Source: Cupriavidus pauculus (GTDB lineage Bacteria; Pseudomonadota; Gammaproteobacteria; Burkholderiales; Burkholderiaceae). From it: 64,000 nucleotides of DNA. Of this stretch, positions 24,917-33,341 are shown in pieces. The stretch is taken from positions 3,569,790 to 3,633,789 of the forward strand of contig NZ_CP033969.1 of NCBI RefSeq assembly GCF_003854935.1. Reading direction: 5' to 3'. Position 1 is the first letter of the stretch. Every line of letters starts with the position of its first letter. The notes beneath the pieces were generated by a model that worked only from the letters and a program-made list of their open reading frames with translations, was not told where the DNA came from and did not search any database. A program made the position numbers and the translations under genes.

Positions 24917-26535
24917 TGGCCGTTGGCGATCTGCAGCGCGACGGCTTCCGCCACCTCGATGCCGTCGATCGCCGCCGAATAGATGCCGCCCGCGTAGCCG
25001 GCGCCCTCGCCGGCCGGGTACAGGCCGCGCACGTTGATGCTCTGGTAGTCGTCGCGATTGCGCTCGATGCGCAGCGGCGACGACGTGCGCGTTTCCACGC
25101 CCGTCAGCACCGCGTCGTGCATCGCAAACCCGGCGATCTTGCGGTCGATCTGGGGCAGTGCCTCGCGGATCGCGTCGATCACGTAGTCGGGCAGCGACGT
25201 GCTCAGGTCAGTCGGCGTCACGCCGGGCTTGTAAGACGGCTCCACGCTGCCCAGCGATGTCGACGGCCGCCCCGCCAGGAAATCGCCAACCAGCTGGCCC
25301 GGCGCGCGATAGTCGCCGCCACCCAGCACGAACGCGCGCTCTTCCCACTTGCGCTGGAACGCGATGCCCGCCAGCGGGCCGCCCGGGTAGTCCTGCTCGG
25401 GCGTGATGCCCACCACGATGCCCGCGTTGGCGTTGCGCTCGGCGCGGTAGTACTGGCTCATGCCGTTGGTCACCAGCCGCCCCGGCTCGGACGCGGCCGC
25501 CACCACCGTGCCGCCCGGACACATGCAGAAGCTGTAGACCGCCCGGCCGTTGCTGGCGTGGTGCACCACCTTGTAGTCGGCCGCGCCCAGCAGCTTGTTG
25601 CCGGCAAACTTGCCAAAGCGGCTGCGGTTGATCAGGCCCTGCGGATGCTCGATCCGGAACCCCAGCGAGAACGGCTTGGCTTCCATGAACACGCCGCGCC
25701 CGTGCAGCATCTCGAACGTGTCGCGCGCGCTGTGGCCCACGGCCAGGATCACGTGGTCGCACGGCAGGTAGTCGCCGGTGGACAGCTTCAGGCCGCGCAC
25801 CTGGCCGCCGTCGATGTCGATATCGTCCACGCGGGTCTCGAAGCGGATCTCGGCCCCCAGCGCCAGCATCTCGGCGCGCATCTTCTCGACCATGCTCACG
25901 AGCCGGAACGTGCCGATGTGCGGCCGCGCCTTGAACAGGATGTCCTCGGGCGCGCCCGCGCGCACGAACTCGTCCAGCACCTTGCGCCCGTAGTGCTTCG
26001 GGTCCTTGATCTGGCTGTACAGCTTGCCGTCCGAGAACGTGCCCGCGCCGCCTTCGCCAAACTGCACGTTCGACTCCGGATTCAGCACGCTCTTGCGCCA
26101 GAGCCCGAACGTGTCCTTGGTACGCTCGCGCACTTCCTTGCCGCGTTCCAGGATGATCGGGCGGAAGCCCATCTGCGCCAGCAGCAGGCCGGCCAGCAGC
26201 CCGCACGGCCCCAGGCCGATTACCACGGGGCGGGTCTTCGGGCCGCCCTCGGGGGCGCGCGCCACGAAGCGGTACGTCATGTCCGGCGTCACGCTCCAGT
26301 TCGGCTTGCGCTCCATGCGCTGGCGCGCGGCGGCCTCGTCGCGGACTTCGATGTCGATGATGTAGGTGAGCTTGATGTCGTCGCGCTTGCGGGCGTCGTG
26401 CGCGCGGCGGAAGACCTTGAATCCGACGAGGCCGTCGCCCTTGACCCCGATCTGGGCCAGGTGGCTGCGCACGGCAGCCTCTAGATCGCCCTCGGTATGG
26501 TCGAGCGGCAGTTTGACTTCACTGAGACGTAGCAT
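24913..26535 (-). CDS. FAD-dependent oxidoreductase (COG2509-type, function unknown)
   Basis: A 540-residue protein with an N-terminal 90-residue ferredoxin-like domain (LRLSEVKLPLDHTEGDLEAAV) and then a flavin-binding Rossmann fold with VIGLGPCGLLAGLLLAQMG (about residues 106-124), ERGKEVRERT, and QFGEGGAGTFSDGKL (about 156-170). The C-terminal part has NVRGLYPAGEGAGYAGGIYSAAIDGI. This is the uncharacterised COG2509 family of large FAD-dependent dehydrogenases common in bacteria. The gene overlaps DUF2917 by 17 bp upstream and DUF1415 by 4 bp downstream, giving a compact three-gene set. Confidence 0.9.
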   Translation of the reverse strand: MLRLSEVKLPLDHTEGDLEAAVRSHLAQIGVKGDGLVGFKVFRRAHDARKRDDIKLTYIIDIEVRDEAAARQRMERKPNWSVTPDMTYRFVARAPEGGPKTRPVVIGLGPCGLLAGLLLAQMGFRPIILERGKEVRERTKDTFGLWRKSVLNPESNVQFGEGGAGTFSDGKLYSQIKDPKHYGRKVLDEFVRAGAPEDILFKARPHIGTFRLVSMVEKMRAEMLALGAEIRFETRVDDIDIDGGQVRGLKLSTGDYLPCDHVILAVGHSARDTFEMLHGRGVFMEAKPFSLGFRIEHPQGLINRSRFGKFAGNKLLGAADYKVVHHASNGRAVYSFCMCPGGTVVAAASEPGRLVTNGMSQYYRAERNANAGIVVGITPEQDYPGGPLAGIAFQRKWEERAFVLGGGDYRAPGQLVGDFLAGRPSTSLGSVEPSYKPGVTPTDLSTSLPDYVIDAIREALPQIDRKIAGFAMHDAVLTGVETRTSSPLRIERNRDDYQSINVRGLYPAGEGAGYAGGIYSAAIDGIEVAEAVALQIANGQ

Positions 26536-26911
26536 GGGGTACCGATTCTTCTGCGGCCTGGATGTCTGGTGGCCGGGAGTCGCCCAGCAGGAGGCCAGAA
26601 CGGCCGAAGCGGGATTTTATCAGCCGCCACAGCCCCGGGCGCGCCGCCGGCACCATGATGCGCAGCCGCGACGACCCCTGCGCGACGATGCGGTGCCAGC
26701 CGGCCGCGTCGATCACGCAGACGCCGCCGGCGCGCAGGTCGCAAGACCACTGGAAGACCTGCCCGCCCAGCCAGCGCGGCGCATCGGACACGGCCACGCG
26801 GCCCGACACGACGTGCACCACGGCGCCGCTGCCCAGGTGCAGATTGAGGCACTGGTCGGCTGCCAGGCTGACGTCCTGGACGTCTCCGGGAAAGTGATGC
26901 GGGCGGTTCAT
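26519..26911 (-). CDS. DUF2917 family small protein
   Basis: A 130-residue cupin-like protein, start MNRPHHFPGDVQDVSLAADQC. The centre GSGAVVHVVSGRVAVSDAPRWLGGQVFQW and CDLRAGGVCVIDAAGWHRIVAQG match the DUF2917 pattern seen next to MocR regulators in beta-proteobacteria. It has no signal peptide. It is divergent from the MocR gene across a 180-bp region containing nested inverted repeats, so it is the probable target of that regulator. Biological role unknown. The 3' end overlaps the oxidoreductase start by 17 bases. Confidence 0.78.
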   Translation of the reverse strand: MNRPHHFPGDVQDVSLAADQCLNLHLGSGAVVHVVSGRVAVSDAPRWLGGQVFQWSCDLRAGGVCVIDAAGWHRIVAQGSSRLRIMVPAARPGLWRLIKSRFGRSGLLLGDSRPPDIQAAEESVPHATSQ

Positions 26912-27000
26912 GGCGGCACTCCTTGGGCGATGGAAAATCGTGCCTCCAGCGTATCGGCCGGCCTGTTTCGCCAACAGACACAAGGGCTCGCAGCCGCAAC

Positions 27001-27063
27001 CGGAACAGATGCGAAACCCTGGCGCTGTTACGATACAGCGGCCGCCTATCTGTATCTGTTCCG
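27001..27063. promoter_or_regulatory. Nested inverted repeats between DUF2917 and MocR genes
   Basis: Outer arms CGGAACAGAT (27001-27010) and ATCTGTTCCG (27054-27063) are a perfect 10-bp inverted repeat. Inner arms GATACAG (27032-27038) and CTGTATC (27050-27056) are a perfect 7-bp inverted repeat around 11 bases. The right-hand outer and inner arms overlap by 3 bases. Placement and symmetry fit a MocR/GabR-type regulatory site acting on both divergent genes. Confidence 0.6.
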
Positions 27064-27091
27064 GATCTCGCCCGCGCGCGAAGATTGCGCC

Positions 27092-28552
27092 ATGTCCGCC
27101 ACCATGCCCGACCCGCTCCACACCGCCGCGGCCCCGCTCTACCAGCGGCTGGCCGGCCACTATCGACAGGCCATCACGTCAGGCACGCTGACGCCGGGCG
27201 ACCGCATGCCGTCGGTGCGCGCGCTGATGGGGCTGCACGACGTGAGCCTGTCCACGGCGCTGCAGGCGTGCCGCGAACTGGAAGCCGCCGGCCTGCTGGA
27301 AGCTCGCCCGCGCTCCGGCTACTTCGTCTGCGCGCCGGCCCGGCCCGCGCTGGCGCCCATCGAGGAACCGGCGCCGGGGCTGCCCGATCCCGCGCAGTAC
27401 GTGGGCATCCACCAGCGGATCTCCGCGATCCTGGCGCGCAGCAAGCACCATCGGATCAACCTGGGCGGCGCCTGCGGCGCGCCGGAGCTGTATCCGACCG
27501 ATGCGCTGCGCAACGCGGCCCAGCGCGCGCTGCGCAAGTATCCCGAGCTGTTCGGCACCTCGGTCGACGCCGACGGCCATCCGGCCTTCCGTGCCGCGCT
27601 GGCCCGGCATGCGCTGCGGTCGCACATCAACGTCTCACCCGAGGAAATCGTCGTCACCCACGGCGCCACCGAGGCACTGACGCTGGCGCTGCGCGCCGTG
27701 GCCGGCCCGGGCGACGTGATCGCGGTGGAATCGCCCACCTATTACGGTCTGTTGCAGATCCTGGAGAGCCTGGGCATGCGCGCGCTGGAAATCCCATGCA
27801 GCCCGCAGACCGGCATCTCGCTGGAGGCGCTGGAGCTGGCCGCGCAGACCTACGCCAACATCAAGGCCGTCTGCGTGGTGCCGAACCTGCAGAACCCGCT
27901 GGGCTGCGTGATGCCCGACGCGCACAAGCAGCGGCTGGTGGCGTGGTGCGCGGCGCGGGGCATCGCCATGATCGAGGACGACTGCTGCTCGGCCACCATC
28001 GACGACGACACGCCGCTGCCGGCCGCCAAGTCGTGGGACACCACCGGCACCGTGATCCATTGCGCGTCGCTGCACAAGGTGCTGGCGCCCGGCATGCGGC
28101 TGGGCTGGATCACCGCCGGCCGCTGGCAGGCGCGCGTGGAAATGCTCAAGTTCGGGCTGTCGCGCCCGAACGAGATGCTGACCCAGATTGCCGTGGCCGA
28201 GTACATGGGCACCGGCGCCTTCGACCGCCACCTGCGGCGCCTGCGCACGCAGCTACGCGTGCAGCGCGAATGGGTGGCGCAGAAGGTGGCGGCCACGTTC
28301 CCGGCCGGCACGCGGCTGACGCTGCCGCGCGGCGGGCTGCACCTCTGGGTGGAAATGCCGGGCAACGTGTCGTCCGAAACCGTGTTCGAACAGGTGCTGG
28401 GCGACGGCATCCGCGTGATGCCCGGCGCGATGTTCTCGAACTCGAACCGCTTCAACCATTTCCTGCGGCTCAACTGCGGCAACCTCCGCACGCCCGCGCT
28501 GGAACAGGCGCTTGATACCGTGGCCGCCGCCGCGCGCCGCCTGGCGGGCTAA
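27092..28552 (+). CDS. MocR-type transcription factor (GntR winged helix fused to aminotransferase-like domain)
   Basis: A 486-residue protein, start MSATMPDPLHTAAAPLYQRLAG (ATG at 27092; ATG 27104 is an alternative). Winged helix around residues 14-80 (GDRMPSVRALMGLHDVSLSTALQACRELEAAGLLEARPRSGYFV), then a fold-type I PLP domain with VTHGATEALTLAL, NLQNPLGCVMP, IEDD and the PLP-lysine K329 in SLHKVLAPGMRLGW. MocR proteins sense PLP-bound amines or amino acids and usually regulate a divergent neighbour, here the DUF2917 gene. The open frame extends far upstream but through the divergent gene, and is not coding there. Confidence 0.93.
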   Translation: MSATMPDPLHTAAAPLYQRLAGHYRQAITSGTLTPGDRMPSVRALMGLHDVSLSTALQACRELEAAGLLEARPRSGYFVCAPARPALAPIEEPAPGLPDPAQYVGIHQRISAILARSKHHRINLGGACGAPELYPTDALRNAAQRALRKYPELFGTSVDADGHPAFRAALARHALRSHINVSPEEIVVTHGATEALTLALRAVAGPGDVIAVESPTYYGLLQILESLGMRALEIPCSPQTGISLEALELAAQTYANIKAVCVVPNLQNPLGCVMPDAHKQRLVAWCAARGIAMIEDDCCSATIDDDTPLPAAKSWDTTGTVIHCASLHKVLAPGMRLGWITAGRWQARVEMLKFGLSRPNEMLTQIAVAEYMGTGAFDRHLRRLRTQLRVQREWVAQKVAATFPAGTRLTLPRGGLHLWVEMPGNVSSETVFEQVLGDGIRVMPGAMFSNSNRFNHFLRLNCGNLRTPALEQALDTVAAAARRLAG

Positions 28553-28668
28553 GGCCCGCGCGGGCGCATCGTTTTTCCCTTATTTTTCCCAAATCGGCAC
28601 GGCGCTCGCCTAGCCTATTGGCCTATTGCGCGGTACGCCATCCGTCACAAGAACAGGGGAGAACGACT

Positions 28669-30150
28669 TTGGGGCACGCACCCGCGGCATCGCCGCTCGT
28701 CAACGACTATCAGACGCTGTTCCAGCTGGCGCCGGTGTCGCTGTGGCTGGAGGACTTCAGCGCGGTGCGCCTGGCGTTCGAACAGCTACGGGCCGACGGC
28801 GTGACCGACCTGCGCCGCCATCTGCGCGACCACCCGGCCGAAGTGGCACGCTGCTCGGCGCTGATCCGCGTGCTCGACGTCAACCAGCGCACGCTGGACC
28901 TGTTCCGCGCGCGGGACGTCGACCATCTGGTCGGCAACCTCGACAGCGTGTTCCGCGACGACATGTTCGACCAGCACGTGGAGGAACTGGGCCAGCTTTG
29001 GGACGGCGGCCGGCACTTCACCAGCCAGACCGTGAACTACACGCTCGACGGCGAGCGGCTGGACATCCGGCTCGACGCCAGCATCATGCCGGGCCACGAG
29101 GACGACTGGTCGCGCGTGCTGCTGTCCATCGAGGACATCACCGCGCGCATGCGCACTGAGCGCGAACTGCGCCGCGCGCAGCAGTACGCGGTGGGATTGT
29201 TCGAGCATTCGCCGGTGTCGCTGTGGGTGGAAGACTTCAGCGCCGTGAAGATGCTGCTGGACGAGGTGCGCGCCGCCGGCATCACCGATTTCCGCACGTT
29301 CCTGAACGTCCATCCAGACTTTGTGTCGCGCTGCATGCAGGAGATTCGCGTGCTCGACGTCAACCAGCAGACGCTGACGATGTTCGGCGCGCCGAGCAAG
29401 GAGATCCTGCTGTCGCGCCTGGGCGACGTCTTTCGCGACGACATGCGCATCCACTTCGCCGAACAACTCGTGGACCTGTGGCACGAGAAGCTGTGGCAGC
29501 AGCGCGAAGTCATCAACTACGCGCTGGACGGCCGCTCGGTCGACGTCTTCATGCAGTGGTCGGTGTTCCCGGGGCGCGAGGCCGACTGGGACCAGGTGCT
29601 GGTGTCGCTGACCGACATCACGGCCCGCAAGAAGGCCGAAGCGTACGTGGAATTCCTGGGCAAGCACGACGTGCTGACCAAGCTCTACAACCGCGCCTAC
29701 TACGAGGATGAACTGGCCCGGCTGGGCCGCAAGGGCCCGTGGCCCGTGAGCGTGGTGGCGCTGGACCTGAACGGCCTGAAGGTCGTCAACGACCAGTTCG
29801 GCCACGGCGACGGCGACGCGCTGCTGCGCCGCACCGGCGAAGTCCTGAAGAAGGCCGTGGGCGAACAGGCCTGCGTCGCCCGCATCGGCGGCGACGAATT
29901 CATGGTCCTGCTACCGGGCCGCGACGAACGCGGCGCCGCCACCGTCGTCGAGCAGATCGAGGAAGTGGTCGGCCTGAACAACCAGTTCTACCCGGGCGCC
30001 CGCCTGTCATTCTCGATCGGCGCCGCCACGTGCACCCAGGGCGACCGCCTGACCGACACAGTCAAGCTGGCCGACCATCGGATGTACGCGGCCAAGCGGG
30101 CGCATTACGAGGCGCTGGGGAATGAGAGGCGGCGGGGGGAGCAGGTGTAG
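28669..30150 (+). CDS. Diguanylate cyclase with two tandem PAS-like sensor domains
   Basis: A 493-residue soluble protein if read from TTG at 28669, which has a GGGGAG ribosome-binding site at 28656-28661; the only in-frame ATG is at 28618 and would add 17 residues with no such site. Two related PAS-type modules follow one another (about 14-150 and 168-310). Both hold the motif SPVSLW/APVSLW-EDFSAV, a DLNQ-like RVLDVNQ segment and VFRDDM. The GGDEF domain has intact GGDEF at residues 407-411, but no RxxD inhibitory I-site at the expected position. It should make cyclic di-GMP in response to a cytoplasmic signal bound by the PAS pair. Confidence 0.9.
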   Translation: MGHAPAASPLVNDYQTLFQLAPVSLWLEDFSAVRLAFEQLRADGVTDLRRHLRDHPAEVARCSALIRVLDVNQRTLDLFRARDVDHLVGNLDSVFRDDMFDQHVEELGQLWDGGRHFTSQTVNYTLDGERLDIRLDASIMPGHEDDWSRVLLSIEDITARMRTERELRRAQQYAVGLFEHSPVSLWVEDFSAVKMLLDEVRAAGITDFRTFLNVHPDFVSRCMQEIRVLDVNQQTLTMFGAPSKEILLSRLGDVFRDDMRIHFAEQLVDLWHEKLWQQREVINYALDGRSVDVFMQWSVFPGREADWDQVLVSLTDITARKKAEAYVEFLGKHDVLTKLYNRAYYEDELARLGRKGPWPVSVVALDLNGLKVVNDQFGHGDGDALLRRTGEVLKKAVGEQACVARIGGDEFMVLLPGRDERGAATVVEQIEEVVGLNNQFYPGARLSFSIGAATCTQGDRLTDTVKLADHRMYAAKRAHYEALGNERRRGEQV

Positions 30151-30165
30151 GGTTGGCGAGCCGTC

Positions 30166-30621
30166 TTAGCCCGCTGCGGATACACCGTTGAGGCGGCGCC
30201 AAGACCAGTCGCATCTGGCGTCGGGCTGCGGCTCATATTGTTGAGCTTGGAGGAAGTCCACCGTCTTACCATTACTCAGTTGGGTGTAGGCAAAAGAATA
30301 CACAACGGCACCTTGCGACATCAGTTCGTATTTTCCAATGAGTTTCCCGGCCCCCACCTCCAACCATGTCTCGGTCACCTGGTAGGGTCGAGCCGGATCG
30401 AGAACATCGATCCGCCTATCGCCAAGGATTAGCGGAACCGCATTCGCCGCGCTTTGATACCTTGCGGCGCCGCCTTCCCAACCTATCGTCCTATCGTGAT
30501 ACCGCCGAAACTCCAGGTTCTCAAATCCAGCGTCGACAGGGTTCAGACACAGGATGTTGGTCTCGACACTCGCCTGAGGAAGCGCGCAATACAAGAACAA
30601 CACTAGGGAGAGATATCTCAT
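30166..30621 (-). CDS. Secreted hypothetical protein (surface-adhesin-like)
   Basis: A 151-residue protein, start set at MRYLSLVLFLYCALPQAS because this gives a clean signal peptide; the frame remains open upstream. The mature part has NILCLNPVDAGFENLEFRRYHDRTIGWEGGAARYQSAANAVPLIL and ends CDWSWRRLNGVSAAG, with two Cys that could pair in the periplasm. I do not recognise a named family with confidence. Base composition is visibly less GC-rich than its neighbours and it ends 15 bp from the convergent diguanylate cyclase. This may indicate later acquisition. Confidence 0.6.
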   Translation of the reverse strand: MRYLSLVLFLYCALPQASVETNILCLNPVDAGFENLEFRRYHDRTIGWEGGAARYQSAANAVPLILGDRRIDVLDPARPYQVTETWLEVGAGKLIGKYELMSQGAVVYSFAYTQLSNGKTVDFLQAQQYEPQPDARCDWSWRRLNGVSAAG

Positions 30622-30800
30622 GGTGTCGGCGGTCGAACGCGATGGGATACGCGCCGTGGTCAGATGGCGAGCGAAGACGCCATACCGTAGCTGCGCGCGG
30701 GGCGGGAGGGAATCCCACCGCGATGCACGTTTGCCAAGGCGCAAGCGCCGATCAGTTCTGAACGTTAATCGCCGAACTACGATGGACAGCCCAGAGGACT

Positions 30801-30832
30801 AAAAAGCAAAAAGCCGGCACTCGGCCGGCTTT
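30801..30832 (-). terminator. Terminator of lpxO-like gene
   Basis: On the minus strand the hairpin AAGCCGGCC / GGCACGGCTT-type stem (AGCCGGC with GCCGGCT) is followed by TTTTTGCTTTTT. It lies 24 bases after the stop of the hydroxylase gene. Confidence 0.85.
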
Positions 30833-30855
30833 CCGCTACACAGGACTGCAAACGA

Positions 30856-31782
30856 TCAGAGAAACACAATCAGCGCCACGCCGCCGATGATCAGCCCGAA
30901 CTTGGTCACGTAGTACACGCTCTTGTTCCACGCCTTGAAGCGGCGGCGGTACTGGCCGCCGAGCCATACGAAGCGGAACAGCTTGTTGATGGCGCCGGTC
31001 TGGTCGTTGTCGTCGTTGGGCGAGCTGGCGGCCGTCATGACCTTGCGGCCCATCCAGTGGTTGAAGGCGGCGGCCCAGCGATAGCGCATCGGGCGTTCGA
31101 TGTCGCAGAACAGGATCAGCCGGTCGGTCTCGCTGCGGTTTTCGGCCCAGTGCAGGTAGGTCTCGTCGAAGACCACGCCCTGGCCGTCGCGCCAGCTATG
31201 GCGCTCGCCGTCCACCTCGATGAAACAGCGGTCGTCGTTCGGCGTGGACAGGCCCAGGTGGTAGCGCAGCGAACCGGCAAACGGATCGCGGTGCGGGTTC
31301 AGCTTGCCGCCGGGCGGCAGTTCCGCGAACATCGCCGCCTTGACCGACGGCATGTCGCGCAGCAGTGCCACGGTGTTGGGACACAGCACTTCGGCCGATG
31401 GGTGCTGCGCTTCGTACCATTTCAGGTAGAAACGCTTCCAGCCGTATTTGAAGAACGAGTTGAAACCGGCGTCGTCGTTCTTGTCGGCGGCCTTGATCTT
31501 GCGCATCGCGATTAGCGCGAGGCCCTCGTCGCGGATCTGCGGCCACGCGGCGCGCAGTTTTTCCAGTTCAGGAAAGCGGTCGACGGGGATGTACGGCGTG
31601 CGCGGTACGCCGGAGAACATGTACATGAAGCAGTTGACCGGGGCGACCAGTGCCGAGTGGTCCAGCATCTGGCGCATCAAGGGCAGCCTCACCTTGCCGC
31701 GGAAGTGCACATACAGGATGGCACCCAGGTAGGCCGCGACGATTATCCATTTGATCACCCGAAATCCCTCCAGGACAAACAC
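30856..31782 (-). CDS. lpxO: Aspartyl/asparaginyl beta-hydroxylase-fold enzyme, probable lipid A hydroxylase LpxO
   Basis: A 308-residue protein with a membrane helix at each end (VIKWIIVAAYLGAILYVHF and FGLIIGGVALIVFL) and a cytosolic Fe(II)/2-oxoglutarate dioxygenase core. The iron ligands are visible in KLNPHRDPF (His-x-Asp) and the distal His in DETYLHWAENRSETDR, whose Arg binds 2-oxoglutarate. The size and terminal helices match LpxO, which adds a 2-hydroxyl to the secondary acyl chain of lipid A. It has its own terminator and stands alone. A protein-hydroxylating relative is the alternative. Confidence 0.87.
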   Translation of the reverse strand: MFVLEGFRVIKWIIVAAYLGAILYVHFRGKVRLPLMRQMLDHSALVAPVNCFMYMFSGVPRTPYIPVDRFPELEKLRAAWPQIRDEGLALIAMRKIKAADKNDDAGFNSFFKYGWKRFYLKWYEAQHPSAEVLCPNTVALLRDMPSVKAAMFAELPPGGKLNPHRDPFAGSLRYHLGLSTPNDDRCFIEVDGERHSWRDGQGVVFDETYLHWAENRSETDRLILFCDIERPMRYRWAAAFNHWMGRKVMTAASSPNDDNDQTGAINKLFRFVWLGGQYRRRFKAWNKSVYYVTKFGLIIGGVALIVFL

Positions 31783-31855
31783 CGCCCCGAAAGTGACCGG
31801 TACTCTCGTCGAGTGATGGGGGCGGAAAACGCGATATTTTAGCTAATCAGCGATA

Positions 31856-31880
31856 CCCCTGCATCGTGTGATGCATGGGG
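31856..31880. other. Intergenic hairpin flanked by direct repeats
   Basis: CCCCTGCATC / GATGCATGGGG (one bulged T) around GTGT. It is flanked by near-identical ATCAGCGATAC (left) and ATTAGCGATAC (right). It lies between lpxO and the small gene at 31900; it lacks a T-tract on either strand, so is not a standard terminator. Confidence 0.4.
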
Positions 31881-31899
31881 CGCTTATTAGCGATACGCG

Positions 31900-32211
31900 T
31901 CATGCTCCGCCGCGGGATTGGCGTGCAATGCGGTCGATCAGGACCCGCGCATCTTCCGGTTTGCCTTGGAGGGTCAGCAGCCGGGCGTTGAGGACGATGT
32001 TTTCGAGCACCAGCTTGGCGGTGGAAGCCCACAGCGTGGCAAGCAGCGCCTCCTTCGACATGCCCGAGGTTTCAAGCTCGGTCGAACGCTCGGCGATCAG
32101 CTTGCAGGCCAGGGCGCGGAGTTTGTCGTCGTCGAACGGCAGATTCGCATAGTCGATGGGATCGGCCTTCTCCACTTCCACCATCAGTTGCAGCAGCATG
32201 TCTTCGGTCAT
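31900..32211 (-). CDS. Small hypothetical protein (103 aa), helical
   Basis: Start MTEDMLLQLMVEVEKADPID (ATG at 32211). Almost entirely alpha-helical by composition, acidic N-terminus, no signal peptide or membrane segment; the centre KLRALACKLIAERSTELETSGMS and the tail NARLLTLQGKPEDARVLIDRIARQ look like a two- or three-helix bundle. No family recognised. Divergent from the small gene at 32482, with a 270-bp shared upstream region where I see no clear motif. Confidence 0.62.
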   Translation of the reverse strand: MTEDMLLQLMVEVEKADPIDYANLPFDDDKLRALACKLIAERSTELETSGMSKEALLATLWASTAKLVLENIVLNARLLTLQGKPEDARVLIDRIARQSRGGA

Positions 32212-32481
32212 CGGCGCTCCCCAAGGTTGCATCCCGTACGCGGAAATCTGCGGCTATGCTGGCACGATGTGCGGCATATGAAACCACGCTAAGGCAAGTA
32301 CAACAGCTTGTCAATTTAGGGTCGCACATAGGGCGTGGCGACCCGCGTTGCGTCGTCAAATTGCGGGGGCATCACATCCCGGATTCTCAACGGAAAATCA
32401 GACGCGAGCCTACAAAACGGTCACAACTATCCGTGTAAGCTGTGGTCTCAGTTTTGCAATGCCATCGAGAAGAGCAGATCA

Positions 32482-32772
32482 ATGACCAAAGGATTTCTTG
32501 CCGCCATGCGTCAGTACGTATGGTTCAGGGGGGTGAAGCACCATGTCGTCCAGGGCGTCGAAGCGCTGGGCGAACTGCTGAAGTCCCCGTCTGTCGCCGC
32601 GCGTGCCGTGGCGGCGATCGTGTCCGAGACCGAACACGGTGTGCAGGTGTGGGTGTCCTACTTCGGCAAGCCGATGGACCCGCATACCAACTACGTCCTG
32701 TGGCCGACCCGCGCGCTGAAACCGGCGCGGCGCGGCGTAGCCGCCCTGCCCCAACTGCCCGGGCAGCGATAA
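32482..32772 (+). CDS. Small hypothetical protein (96 aa)
   Basis: Start MTKGFLAAMRQYVWFRGVKHH, chosen over an upstream in-frame start that gives non-protein-like sequence. A basic amphipathic N-terminus is followed by a helix (LGELLKSPSVAARAVAAIV) and a strand-rich C-terminal part (GVQVWVSYFGKPMDPHTNYVLWP). No recognised family. It precedes the 87-residue protein at 32832 by 59 bases in the same direction and may share its transcript. Confidence 0.55.
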   Translation: MTKGFLAAMRQYVWFRGVKHHVVQGVEALGELLKSPSVAARAVAAIVSETEHGVQVWVSYFGKPMDPHTNYVLWPTRALKPARRGVAALPQLPGQR

Positions 32773-32831
32773 CCGTTTCGCCAGTCCTTTCTCACTTTCA
32801 CAGTGTTCTTATCGTTCGACAAGGAGCCACC

Positions 32832-33095
32832 ATGCCCGAACCGCAACATGATGAAGCACTGGTCAACAGCTTTCTGGAACGCGTGTCGGCCCTGTCCGTC
32901 AGCGCCTTCGATGGCGCCGACGTCAACCAGGAACTGACGCAGTTGATGAACGAGGCCGCGCGGGCTTGCGGCAACGGTGGAAATCTGGAAGTGCTGGCGT
33001 CGCGCTTGAAGGCGCGCGCCGAGGCCGCCGAGAAAGAGGAACAGCCGCAGGTGCGTGACACCTTCACGCGGGCCGCGTCGCTGATCAAGGGCTGA
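32832..33095 (+). CDS. Small hypothetical protein (87 aa)
   Basis: Perfect AAGGAG ribosome-binding site at 32821-32826 and ATG at 32832 giving MPEPQHDEALVNSFLERVSA. Acidic, soluble, all-helical, with a Glu/Ala/Lys-rich third helix (LASRLKARAEAAEKEEQ). No cysteines of a metal site and no family recognised. The strong ribosome-binding site and a conserved-looking length support it as real. Confidence 0.65.
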   Translation: MPEPQHDEALVNSFLERVSALSVSAFDGADVNQELTQLMNEAARACGNGGNLEVLASRLKARAEAAEKEEQPQVRDTFTRAASLIKG

Positions 33096-33146
33096 GGCGC
33101 AGTTCGTCGCGTAGTTCTTGTACCCGCAACTCTGCCGAAGCACCCA

Positions 33147-33178
33147 AACAAAAAGGCCGCACGAATGATCGTGCGGCC
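33147..33178 (-). terminator. Terminator after tRNA-fMet
   Basis: Perfect 10-bp stem GGCCGCACGA / TCGTGCGGCC with ATGA loop; the T-tract is on the minus strand, 14 bases past the tRNA 3' end. It may also stop the + strand gene at 32832. Confidence 0.9.
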
Positions 33179-33191
33179 CTTCTTACGTATC

Positions 33192-33268
<77 letters not shown>

Positions 33269-33281
33269 TCTGAAGAAAGAG

Positions 33282-33310
33282 ATTATGCCGCAGTCTGGCG
33301 CACGTGGCAA
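33282..33310 (-). promoter_or_regulatory. tRNA-fMet promoter
   Basis: On the minus strand -35 TTGCCA (33305-33310), 17-bp spacer, -10 CATAAT (33282-33287). The sequence after the -10, ATAATCTCTTTCT, resembles the tRNA-Arg promoter (ATAATCTCTTTTCT). Confidence 0.65.
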
Positions 33311-33341
33311 GCACTTCTTGCACCATTCCGGAGAATGGCCG

